From: Gemmatimonadaceae bacterium
Lineage (GTDB): Bacteria; Gemmatimonadota; Gemmatimonadetes; Gemmatimonadales; Gemmatimonadaceae
Assembly: GCA_030647905.1 (NCBI GenBank)
Contig: JAUSJA010000030.1
Span: forward strand, 89,704 to 153,703
DNA length: 64,000 bases
Reading direction: 5' to 3'
Below, one piece after another: positions 43,222 to 49,976 of the stretch. Numbering within the stretch: position 1 is the stretch's first letter; the number at the start of each line of letters is the position of its first letter. Made by a program: the position numbers and the translations under genes. The notes under the pieces are model-generated. The model was not told the DNA's origin. It did not search any database and saw only the letters and a program-made list of their open reading frames with translations.

Positions 43222-46005
43222 TCAGCGCGCGAGGTGAGCCTGCACCACGCCGGGAACCGCCGCGAGAGCTTCAGGAAGTCTCTCCGCATCCGGGATCCCC
43301 GCCTGCGCCATGTGCGGCTTGCCGCCACCGCGCCCGCCCGCGATAGCCGCCACGTCGCGGATGATCGCATCCGCGCGCAGGCCGCGCTCGCGCAGATCGT
43401 CGGTGACGATTCCAAGCAGCGAGTTCTTCCCATCGTCGAACGACGCGGACAGCACCGCCACTCCGCTTTCCATCTTCTCACGAAGCGCGTCGCCGAGCGC
43501 CTGGAGCGATTTCATGTCCATCGCCGGCACGGCAGCCGCGACAACCGTCACGCCGTCCACTTTCGTGGCGCGATCTATCAGTTGCTGCATGCCGCTCGAT
43601 CCGCCGCTCTTCATCGCCTCGTCGAGCTTCTTTTCCAGCGAGCGGCGCTCGTCGAGAACACCCTGGAGCCGCTTCACGATCGCCGCGGGCGACGAGCGCA
43701 GCAGCCCGGCGACGTCGTGGAGCGTCCTGCGGCGCCCGGTAACCATCTCGTACGCGCGCGGACCCGTCACGGCTTCGATACGCCGCACGCCTGCGGCGAC
43801 TCCCGTCTCGCTCACCACCTGGAACAGCGTGATCTCCGCCGTGTTGCGGACGTGAGTGCCGCCGCAGAGCTCGGCCGATACGCCCGGGATAGTGACCACG
43901 CGTACGACGTCGCCGTACTTCTCCCCGAACAGCGCCATCGCGCCGCCCGCCACCGCCTCGGCGTAGGGCCGCTGCTGGACGCCGAGGGGAATTGCGGCGA
44001 GCACGCCGCGATTGACCATGTCCTCGACCTCTTCGACCTGCGCGTCCGTCATCGGGCCGTGATGCGTGAAATCGAAGCGGAGCCGATCGGGAGCAACAAG
44101 CGAGCCTGCCTGATGCACGTGCTCGCCAAGCACCGCACGGAGCGCCGCGTGGAGGAGGTGCGTGGCGGTATGATTGCGCTCAGTGTCCAGCCGCGCATCG
44201 CGCGGAACAGTCGCGGTGGCGGGTCCCATGGAGACGGCACCTTCCGCCTTGCCTATCGCGGTGGCCTTTCCCGCGATTCGCCTCACCTCGTCCACATCAA
44301 TCCTCCATCCCTCTCCGACTATCGAGCCGCGGTCCGACACCTGCCCGCCCGATTCAACGTAGAACGGTGTCTCGCGCAGCATCACCGCGACGCGTCCTTC
44401 CGGCAGCTCGCGAATCGCCGTGACCTCTGTATCCGCGGCGATGCGATCGTAGCCGACGAACGTGACCGGATCCGCTGGAACCCAGCTCGTGTCGGCGAGG
44501 TCATCCGCGGTGATTCCGATTTTCTTCGACTTGCGCTCCTGTTGCGATTGCGCGCGCTGCGCGGCGAGCGCCGACTCGAATCCGGCGAAGTCCACCGTGT
44601 AGCCGCGCTCGCGCGCCATCAGCTCGGTGAGATCAATCGGGAAGCCGAACGTGTCATACAGCTTGAATACGTCCTCGCCCGGGATCGTGCCCTTCACCTC
44701 GGCGGACCCCTGCGTAGTGTCTTCGGGCGCGAGCTCGTCGAACCGACGCATTCCGCCGTCAATCGTGGCGAGAAAGCGCTGTTCTTCGGCGCGGGTCGTA
44801 TCAATGATGTGGCGCTCGCGCTGGCGCAGCTCCGGATACACGTCGCTCATCATCTCGATGACACGCTGAACCACGTCCACCAGCGTCGGCGACGCGCGTC
44901 CGAGGAGCCATGCGTGGCGCACGGCGCGTCGGAGAATGCGGCGCAGCACGTAGCCGCGTCCCTCATTCGACGGAAAAACTCCGTCCGCCAGCAGAAACGC
45001 CACCGCGCGTGCGTGATCGGCGACGACGCGGAACGAAGCCGGGTCCACGTTCACGCGATTGCCGGTCTTCACGGCGGCCGAGCGCGCGCCGTCGGACTTG
45101 GCGGTGGGGCCGAGGTCGAACCAGTACGATTCGTCTGATTCCCTGCCGCGATAGGCAATCCCGCTCACCGACTCCAGTTGCGATATGAGCGGCGCGAAGA
45201 GGTCGGTGTGGTAGTTGTTGGTGACACCCTGGAGCACTGCGGCGACGCGCTCGAGGCCCATGCCGGTATCAACCGATGGCTTGGGGAGCGGAACGAGCGT
45301 TCCGTCCTCCTGCCGGTCGAACTGCATGAAAACCAGATTCCAGATCTCGAGGAACCGTCCCGCCTCGGCGCCTTCGACGAAAGCGTCGCGCGAGAATTCC
45401 GTTCGCTCGAGATCGGTCCACTCGCCAGCGGCACCCGCGGGGAAGCGCCAGTCTGCTGCAACGTGCGCGAGGTCCACGTAGATCTCCGAGCACGGTCCGC
45501 ACGGTCCCGTGTCGGCCATTTGCCAGAAGTTGTCGTGCGCTCCGAGCCCATAGATGCGCGAGTCCGCCAGCCCGGTGATCTCGTGCCAGAGGGAGCGCGC
45601 TTCGTCGTCCTCTTCGAAGACCGTGACGCGGATGTGCTTCGGGTCTATTTTCAGGTCGCCGCTGAGGAACTCCCAGGCGTAGCGAATCGCGTCGCGCTTG
45701 AAGTAGTCGCCGAACGAGAAGTTGCCGAGCATCTCGAAGAAGGTGTGGTGGCGGGCGGTGTGGCCTACCTGCTCGAGGTCGTTGTGCTTACCGCCGGCGC
45801 GGACGCATTTCTGCGAAGTCGTGGCGCGCCTGCCGAAGGCGGGGGTCTCGAGGCCGAGGAAGAGGCGCTTGAACTGCACCATCCCGGCGTTGGCGAAGAG
45901 GAGCGTCGGGTCGTCGGAGGGCACGAGCGAGCCGCTGGGGCGAATGGCGTGGCCCTGGCGCTCGAAGTACTGAAGGAATCGTGTGCGAATTTCGGATGCC
46001 TGCAT
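43222..46005 (-). CDS. alaS: alanyl-tRNA synthetase
   Basis: A 927-residue class II synthetase. The catalytic core has FANAGMVQFKRLFLG, TTSQKCVRAGGKHNDLEQVG, HHTFFEMLGNFSFGDYFK and DTGPCGPCSEI. The editing domain has NHTATHLLHAALR and CGGTHVRNTAEI as zinc ligands. The C-terminal oligomerisation domain has RGGGKPHMAQAG. ATG 46005 is chosen (MQASEIRTRFLQYF); a GTG at 46041 would add 12 non-conserved residues. TATATT ends seven bases before the ATG, so the mRNA may be leaderless. Confidence 0.97.
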   Translation of the reverse strand: MQASEIRTRFLQYFERQGHAIRPSGSLVPSDDPTLLFANAGMVQFKRLFLGLETPAFGRRATTSQKCVRAGGKHNDLEQVGHTARHHTFFEMLGNFSFGDYFKRDAIRYAWEFLSGDLKIDPKHIRVTVFEEDDEARSLWHEITGLADSRIYGLGAHDNFWQMADTGPCGPCSEIYVDLAHVAADWRFPAGAAGEWTDLERTEFSRDAFVEGAEAGRFLEIWNLVFMQFDRQEDGTLVPLPKPSVDTGMGLERVAAVLQGVTNNYHTDLFAPLISQLESVSGIAYRGRESDESYWFDLGPTAKSDGARSAAVKTGNRVNVDPASFRVVADHARAVAFLLADGVFPSNEGRGYVLRRILRRAVRHAWLLGRASPTLVDVVQRVIEMMSDVYPELRQRERHIIDTTRAEEQRFLATIDGGMRRFDELAPEDTTQGSAEVKGTIPGEDVFKLYDTFGFPIDLTELMARERGYTVDFAGFESALAAQRAQSQQERKSKKIGITADDLADTSWVPADPVTFVGYDRIAADTEVTAIRELPEGRVAVMLRETPFYVESGGQVSDRGSIVGEGWRIDVDEVRRIAGKATAIGKAEGAVSMGPATATVPRDARLDTERNHTATHLLHAALRAVLGEHVHQAGSLVAPDRLRFDFTHHGPMTDAQVEEVEDMVNRGVLAAIPLGVQQRPYAEAVAGGAMALFGEKYGDVVRVVTIPGVSAELCGGTHVRNTAEITLFQVVSETGVAAGVRRIEAVTGPRAYEMVTGRRRTLHDVAGLLRSSPAAIVKRLQGVLDERRSLEKKLDEAMKSGGSSGMQQLIDRATKVDGVTVVAAAVPAMDMKSLQALGDALREKMESGVAVLSASFDDGKNSLLGIVTDDLRERGLRADAIIRDVAAIAGGRGGGKPHMAQAGIPDAERLPEALAAVPGVVQAHLAR

Positions 46006-46012
46006 GGCTCCA

Positions 46013-46018
46013 AATATA
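46013..46018 (-). promoter_or_regulatory. putative -10 box for a leaderless alaS transcript
   Basis: TATATT (46018-46013) is seven bases upstream of the alaS ATG, so transcription would begin at about the A of the start codon. No clear -35 box is seen at the right distance (TGAGTC is the best at 16 bp). There is no usable ribosome site before the ATG. Confidence 0.35.
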
Positions 46019-46048
46019 GCCGGGGCGAAAAGATGACTCACCTGCTAA

Positions 46049-46084
46049 AGCAAAAGCGGGGACCCGAAGGTCCCCGCTTTTGCT
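46049..46084 (-). terminator. intrinsic-terminator-like hairpin with UUCG loop
   Basis: Read on the minus strand, AGCAAAAGCGGGGACC, loop TTCG, then GGTCCCCGCTTTTGCT form a perfect 16-bp stem with a stable C(UUCG)G tetraloop and a run of four T in the descending arm. It lies 20 bp after the lipoprotein stop and 44 bp before alaS, so it should end the lipoprotein transcript and insulate alaS. Confidence 0.75.
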
Positions 46085-46103
46085 CTCAGGATGTTGCGGT
46101 CGA

Positions 46104-46934
46104 TCAGCGATCGGCCTTCAGGATGATGTTGTCGAGGCCCCAGCTTTCGTCGTAGTTCGACTGCTGGCCCGGGGCGGTGGTGCTGAACACGAACGTCGGC
46201 GCAGTGCCGGTAGCGCCCCCGCATTCGTTCGTGAGCGTATAGGTGAAGTGATAGGTCACGTCACCGAAGCTGCGAAACGTCGGTGTGTTCGAAAGCAAAT
46301 TACCATCGGCGTCAAGCGCGTCCCTGTAGCCAAGCGCGTCAATGCTGTTCGGGACTGAGCCCGTACCAGCCTTGAAGCCGCCCAAGCCGTACGCGTTCGG
46401 GAAGTCCTGCTGTACCGTGTACTGATTAGAGAACGTCGTTGTGAAGATCGGATGGACGGTCGGATCTAAGCCACAGCGATACGCAACCTGGAAGACGTTC
46501 GCCAGGAACACGCCATGCTGGGCCTGCTTGCCTTTTCCGTCCCACGAGCCGATGACGTACAGGTCGAAATCAGCCGTGTATTTTGATCCGGCCGTAGGGA
46601 AAACGACCAGCGTCCGCGTATGGGTGTTGTTGTATCGGCCAATGAAGCCATTTAACGAGTTGCTCGGCGCGTACTGGATATCGGCCGACGACGACGCTAA
46701 GGTGGCGTTGTCCGTGTCTTCACCGATTCCGGTGCCAGCCGAAACATCGACGGTGCCGGAGGTGAAGCGGTACACAGCGTCGGTGAGGTTACCAATCGCT
46801 GGCTCCACCGTCGTCGGGGGAGCCGGCTTCGCGTAGCTGGGACTCAGATCAGGCTGATTTGCTGGCGCAGTGGAGTCACTGCAGGCGGCGAAGAAAAGCA
46901 CCGCAAGGGGCAGAGTAAAAATCTTTTCATACAT
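46104..46934 (-). CDS. secreted lipoprotein of unknown function
   Basis: A 276-residue protein with a lipoprotein signal peptide (KIFTLPLAVLFFAAC; Cys18) and a proline-rich linker. A beta-rich domain has GFIGRYNNTHTRTLVVFP, FDLYVIGSWDGKG and a C-terminal DESWGLDNIILKADR. The SWGLDN ending is seen in secreted beta-sandwich proteins, but no named family is assigned. GGGAGTGG seven bases before the ATG is a good ribosome site. A c-di-GMP-I-riboswitch-like leader lies upstream and a UUCG terminator downstream, so it is a single-gene unit. Codons are less GC-rich than in neighbours. Confidence 0.8.
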   Translation of the reverse strand: MYEKIFTLPLAVLFFAACSDSTAPANQPDLSPSYAKPAPPTTVEPAIGNLTDAVYRFTSGTVDVSAGTGIGEDTDNATLASSSADIQYAPSNSLNGFIGRYNNTHTRTLVVFPTAGSKYTADFDLYVIGSWDGKGKQAQHGVFLANVFQVAYRCGLDPTVHPIFTTTFSNQYTVQQDFPNAYGLGGFKAGTGSVPNSIDALGYRDALDADGNLLSNTPTFRSFGDVTYHFTYTLTNECGGATGTAPTFVFSTTAPGQQSNYDESWGLDNIILKADR

Positions 46935-46984
46935 CCACTCCCGAATCGTAAAAGGTTGGTCGGCTTTCGCCGATCGATCCTTTT

Positions 46985-47053
46985 CGACGGCCAGGCAGTC
47001 TCCGAATGAGATCCTTGGCTTTGCGGACCGGCCTCGCGACCGGGGTGCCCTTA
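46985..47053 (-). ncRNA. candidate cyclic-di-GMP-I (GEMM) riboswitch-like leader
   Basis: On the minus strand AAGGGCA is followed by a hairpin CCGGUC-GCGA-GGCCGG (47043-47028; GNRA loop, six pairs), then CCGCAAAGCC (47026-47017). A second stem UCUC-AUUCG-GAGA follows, then GCCUGGCC. Class-I c-di-GMP riboswitches have AGGGCA, a GNRA-capped stem, the near-invariant CGCAAAGCC, a second stem and a GCCGGG-like end, in this order. The match is by eye. The 3' closing part is imperfect, and spacing is shorter than in Vc2. It precedes a secreted lipoprotein, a common target class. Confidence 0.45.
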
Positions 47054-47263
47054 TCGTAGGAGAATAACGCGCGAGATCAGTTACATCCTTGGCTCAGCAG
47101 CGCCGATCCCCCGCGCGCCTCGCTCCATGCGTCGCCTGCACGTTTCCCGACCGACTGAACCGGACCACCCGGACAGCCGCTCGTGCAAGCCATTTTAGTT
47201 CTGCTTCCCTTTCGAAAATTTCTCGCCCTCCGACGAGTCTGGTCGAACAAGGCAACGAGCAAA

Positions 47264-47292
47264 CTTTTACTGACCCACCGTTTGGCTGTCAA
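47264..47292 (-). promoter_or_regulatory. putative promoter for the lipoprotein gene
   Basis: On the minus strand TTGACA (47292-47287) is a perfect -35 box and is followed after 17 bp by TAAAAG (47269-47264), a 4/6 match to TATAAT. It would give a leader of about 320 nt that includes the riboswitch-like element. Confidence 0.45.
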
Positions 47293-47379
47293 TACGCAAA
47301 CTGATGAATGTTGTTGCAAGCAACCTTGAAAAGACGTATTAGCCCATATTTGTGATGGGGAAAACCGACTTCCCTGTAG

Positions 47380-47841
47380 CTACAACAATATCCGATCGAT
47401 CGCGGCGTTTATTTCGTTGAGCTCGAAACCCCGGCGCGCGAGAAACGCGAACACCCTCCGACGCTTCACCACGGGCTCCAGATCGCCCAGCGAGGCAAGC
47501 TTTTTTTGAGCCGCCCTGAGCACCGCCACGGACGTGTCAATGGCTTCCTCGTCCATCACAGAGGCCGCCGCGCGCTTCGCCAAGTCGCGGGCGACTCCCT
47601 TCCGCGCCAGGTCCTGCTCGACCCGCCGAACTGACGCGCCCCCATGCACCAGCTTCTGCCTCGCGTACTCCGCCGCGTACCGCGAGTCGTCGAGCAGGCC
47701 GCTCGAGATCAGCCGCTCCATCGCGGCTTCCACCGCCGTCGCATCGAATTGCTTCTGCACGAGCTTCCGCCGAAGATTGCGGGTCGTGTACGCGCGCGCC
47801 GAGAGGAGGTTGAGTGCGTAGTCGTAGGCGCTGCCGGCCAT
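47380..47841 (-). CDS. recX: regulatory protein RecX
   Basis: A 153-residue helical-repeat protein that caps and inhibits RecA filaments. The N-terminal repeat is AYDYALNLLSARAYTTRNLRRKL. ERLISSGLLDDSRYAAEYARQKL and GASVRRVEQDLARKGV are the conserved core. The C-terminal RRRVFAFLARRGFELNEINAAI is the third repeat. It lies 138 bp downstream of recA, the usual order. The gap has a 7-bp inverted repeat (CTGCGGA at 47887-47893 and TCCGCAG at 47905-47911) that might weaken readthrough. Confidence 0.92.
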   Translation of the reverse strand: MAGSAYDYALNLLSARAYTTRNLRRKLVQKQFDATAVEAAMERLISSGLLDDSRYAAEYARQKLVHGGASVRRVEQDLARKGVARDLAKRAAASVMDEEAIDTSVAVLRAAQKKLASLGDLEPVVKRRRVFAFLARRGFELNEINAAIDRILL

Positions 47842-47979
47842 CTCTCATCCACGAAAAAGAGTCGGGGCCGAATGAGACGCTCTTACCTGCGGAAACACCG
47901 GGCCTCCGCAGATCCGAACTCTCATCCGACCCCTCGCGGACGCCAATTGGTAGCCGTGACCTCCAATGGGCGCCGCTAT

Positions 47980-49023
47980 CTACTCTTCCGTCGTGTCCGG
48001 CTCGCTCTCGCTATTTCCGGAGCGAATCCCGAGCACGGTCTTCACTTTCTCTTCCACTTCCGCAAGCAGCGCAGGGTTGTCCTTCAGGTACATCTTGGCG
48101 TTCTCGCGGCCCTGCCCGATCCGCTGGGAGCCATAGCTGTACCACGCACCCGACTTGTCGATGATACCAGATTCCGCGGCAATGTCCAGCACCAGACTCG
48201 CGTGGCTGATCCCTTCCGAGTACATGATATCGAATTCGGCCTGCTTGAACGGGGGGGCCACCTTGTTCTTTACGACCTTCACCCGGACGTGCGAGCCGAT
48301 GATTTCCTCCTTCTCCTTCACCTGCCCAATCCGCCGGATGTCCAGCCGGACGGAAGCGTAGAACTTGAGCGCCTTTCCGCCGGTGGTCGTCTCGGGGTTC
48401 CCGAACATCACGCCGATCTTCTCGCGGAGCTGGTTGATGAAGATAACAGATGTTTTGGAGCGCGCGATGGCTCCCGTCAGCTTCCGGAGCGCCTGGCTCA
48501 TGAGGCGGGCCTGGAGGCCTAAATGCGAGTCGCCCATGTCGCCCTCGATCTCCGCCCGCGGAACGAGCGCCGCCACGGAATCGATCACCACCACGTCCAC
48601 CGCACCCGAACGCACGAGGATCTCGCAGATCTCCATCGCCTGCTCGCCGGTATCCGGCTGCGACACGAGGAGGTTGTCAATGTCCACCCCCAGCCGCTGC
48701 GCATAGTCAATGTCCAGCGCATGCTCGGCGTCTATGTACGCGGCGACACCGCCCGCGCGCTGCGCGTTCGCGACGACGTGCAGGCAGAGCGTCGTCTTGC
48801 CGCTCGACTCGGGCCCGTAGATCTCCGTCACTCTGCCACGCGGAATTCCGCCCACGCCGATCGCCGCGTCGAGGTTGATCGCCCCGGTGGGAATCGCATC
48901 AATGCGCACTCGCGCGTCCGAGCCCATCTTCATGATCGAACCCTTGCCGCAGGTCTTCTCGATCTGCGCGATAGCCAGGTTCAACGCCTTTTTCTTGTCT
49001 TCCCCCATCACCGAAACCGCCAT
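47980..49023 (-). CDS. recA: recombinase RecA
   Basis: A 347-residue RecA. Walker A is GPESSGKT (residues 70-77), and [33 protein letters not shown] (Walker B and L1) and [23 protein letters not shown] (L2) follow. It is full length, with an acidic tail ([12 protein letters not shown]) that tunes filament formation. GAGAGGA precedes the ATG. A candidate promoter ends just upstream. No LexA-type palindrome was recognised in the 138-bp gap to yraN. Confidence 0.98.
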   Translation of the reverse strand: MAVSVMGEDKKKALNLAIAQIEKTCGKGSIMKMGSDARVRIDAIPTGAINLDAAIGVGGIPRGRVTEIYGPESSGKTTLCLHVVANAQRAGGVAAYIDAEHALDIDYAQRLGVDIDNLLVSQPDTGEQAMEICEILVRSGAVDVVVIDSVAALVPRAEIEGDMGDSHLGLQARLMSQALRKLTGAIARSKTSVIFINQLREKIGVMFGNPETTTGGKALKFYASVRLDIRRIGQVKEKEEIIGSHVRVKVVKNKVAPPFKQAEFDIMYSEGISHASLVLDIAAESGIIDKSGAWYSYGSQRIGQGRENAKMYLKDNPALLAEVEEKVKTVLGIRSGNSESEPDTTEE

Positions 49024-49130
49024 CTCATCCGTCCTCTCGTTGTCGTTGAATACCGTGGCGCATCAGGCTCGAACAGTCGTCCGCGGGGCCCCCAAAGTGC
49101 CCTCCGAACACCCAAAACTGCTACCCGAAT

Positions 49131-49158
49131 AAAATACGAAGATCGCGCCGATAATCAA
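49131..49158 (-). promoter_or_regulatory. putative recA promoter
   Basis: On the minus strand TTGATT (49158-49153) is followed after 16 bp by TATTTT (49136-49131). It begins four bases beyond the yraN stop, in a locally AT-rich patch, about 110 bp upstream of recA. Confidence 0.4.
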
Positions 49159-49161
49159 GAT

Positions 49162-49539
49162 TCATCTCACCTGAAACGCGTTTTCGATGTGCACGATCTC
49201 GGGGGTCCCCGATCCGTACACGATCCCAACGACATCGAACCGGAAAACGTCCCCCGCCTGCCGCGACCGGCCGATCCAGTCACGTGCGGCCCGCACCATC
49301 TCCCGCTGCTTTCGCCAGTGCACCGCCGCGAGCGGGCCCCCGAATGCCGCTGACACCCGCGTCTTGACCTCGACGAAAGCGATCATGCGTCCCTCACCGC
49401 CGACGCGCTCGACGACAAGATCGATGTCGCGGTGTCCGCTCCTGAATCTACGCTCGAGAACCCGCCATCCGCGTGCGACCAGCCATTCCTCCGCTATCCG
49501 CTCCCCTCGCTCGCCCAACGCCTGACGCGCCGCTGTCAT
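49162..49539 (-). CDS. yraN: YraN-family (UPF0102) nuclease-like protein
   Basis: A 125-residue protein of the endonuclease-like UPF0102 fold. LGERGERIAEEWLVARGWRVLERRFRS is the N-terminal motif. GHRDIDLVV and AFVEVKTR carry the D-(E)xK-type putative catalytic residues. Biological role is not established. Its place directly upstream of recA suits a DNA-repair link, which is inference. Confidence 0.92.
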   Translation of the reverse strand: MTAARQALGERGERIAEEWLVARGWRVLERRFRSGHRDIDLVVERVGGEGRMIAFVEVKTRVSAAFGGPLAAVHWRKQREMVRAARDWIGRSRQAGDVFRFDVVGIVYGSGTPEIVHIENAFQVR

Positions 49540-49643
49540 GGCTGTCGAACGTAGCTTCCAGTTTTAGTGGCGAGACGCCAGCCTGTTGCTCGCGTGATCG
49601 AAAGCTTGCATCCGTGTTTGGTCGTCGGGCGCCGGGACCCCTT

Positions 49644-49741
49644 CGCTACCCGCTACCCGCTACCCGCTACCCGTTGCCCGCTGCCCGCTGCCCGTTGCCC
49701 GTTGCCCGCTACGCGCTACCCGTTGCCCGCTACCCGCTGCG
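49644..49741. repeat. fourteen-unit heptanucleotide array, forward
   Basis: Fourteen consecutive 7-bp units of type CG[CT]T[AG]CC (CGCTACC, CGTTGCC, CGCTGCC; two end in G) run without interruption. They face a reverse-oriented array 96 bp away. Confidence 0.9.
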
Positions 49742-49837
49742 AGCGAACAACGCAGTGAAATCCTGCTCGGTCATCATTTCAAGATTGCGCCAGCTTCCCT
49801 CGACGATGTCCGTCGGCACGCGACAATCTGACATTCG
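49742..49837 (-). pseudogene. possible fragment of a four-helix-bundle (S23-type) gene between the arrays
   Basis: On the minus strand the spacer encodes MSDCRVPTDIVEGSW followed by RNLEMMTEQDFTALFA. VPTDIVEGSW resembles the [IV]P[AST]NI[AV]EGS signature in the middle of four-helix-bundle S23 (23S rRNA intervening-sequence) proteins, and the following DFTALFA could match their EF/DF-xxFL helix. The first helix and the C-terminal half are missing. The similarity is short and judged from memory. Confidence 0.35.
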
Positions 49838-49963
49838 GGCAACGGGCAACGGGCAGCGGGTAACGGGAAACGGGAAACGGGAAACGTGCAACGGATAGCG
49901 GGCAGCGGGCAGCGGGCAGCGGGCAGCGGGTAGCGGGTAGCGGGTAGCGGGTAGCGGGTAGCG
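49838..49963. repeat. eighteen-unit heptanucleotide array, reverse
   Basis: Eighteen consecutive 7-bp units of type GG[CT]A[AG]CG (with GGAAACG, TGCAACG and GATAGCG variants) are the reverse complement of the forward array type. Identical units are clustered: four GGCAGCG then five GGTAGCG. This suggests growth by local duplication. Confidence 0.9.
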
Positions 49964-49976
49964 GGCCATTGCCGCC

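Larger units (their letters stand above)
46935..47379. other. long upstream region of the lipoprotein gene
   Basis: This 445-bp stretch has no convincing gene. Its left part contains the riboswitch-like leader (46985-47053) and, on the minus strand, a small TCGGC-GAAA-GCCGA hairpin (about 46960-46973) before the ribosome site. Its right part (47160-47380) is AT-richer than surroundings and holds a putative promoter. A weak CCCAT/ATGGG hairpin (47343-47359) follows recX and may be a poor terminator. Confidence 0.55.
49540..49976. other. repeat-filled gap between ftsK and yraN
   Basis: This 437-bp region contains two heptanucleotide arrays in opposite orientation (49644-49741 and 49838-49963) separated by 96 bp. 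The rest shows no gene beyond the degraded fragment described in the spacer. Frames through the arrays encode only RYPLPAT-like repeats and are not considered genes. Confidence 0.8.

Noticed and set aside
43144..45138. 664-codon open frame antisense to alaS
   Set aside because: Antisense shadow of a synthetase gene with all its catalytic motifs; no protein features of its own.
47077..47319. Small open frame in the lipoprotein upstream region
   Set aside because: No ribosome site, no recognisable protein, and it overlaps the putative promoter.
49024..49161. LexA/SOS box upstream of recA
   Set aside because: No palindrome of the GAAC-N4-GTTC or CTG-N10-CAG type was convincing; the operator of this lineage may differ.
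49473..49898. Open frame encoding repeated RYPLPAT peptides
   Set aside because: It simply reads through the heptanucleotide array; such translations are spurious.
49644..49963. Possible CRISPR array
   Set aside because: Units are 7 bp and contiguous with no unique spacers, and there are no cas genes nearby.
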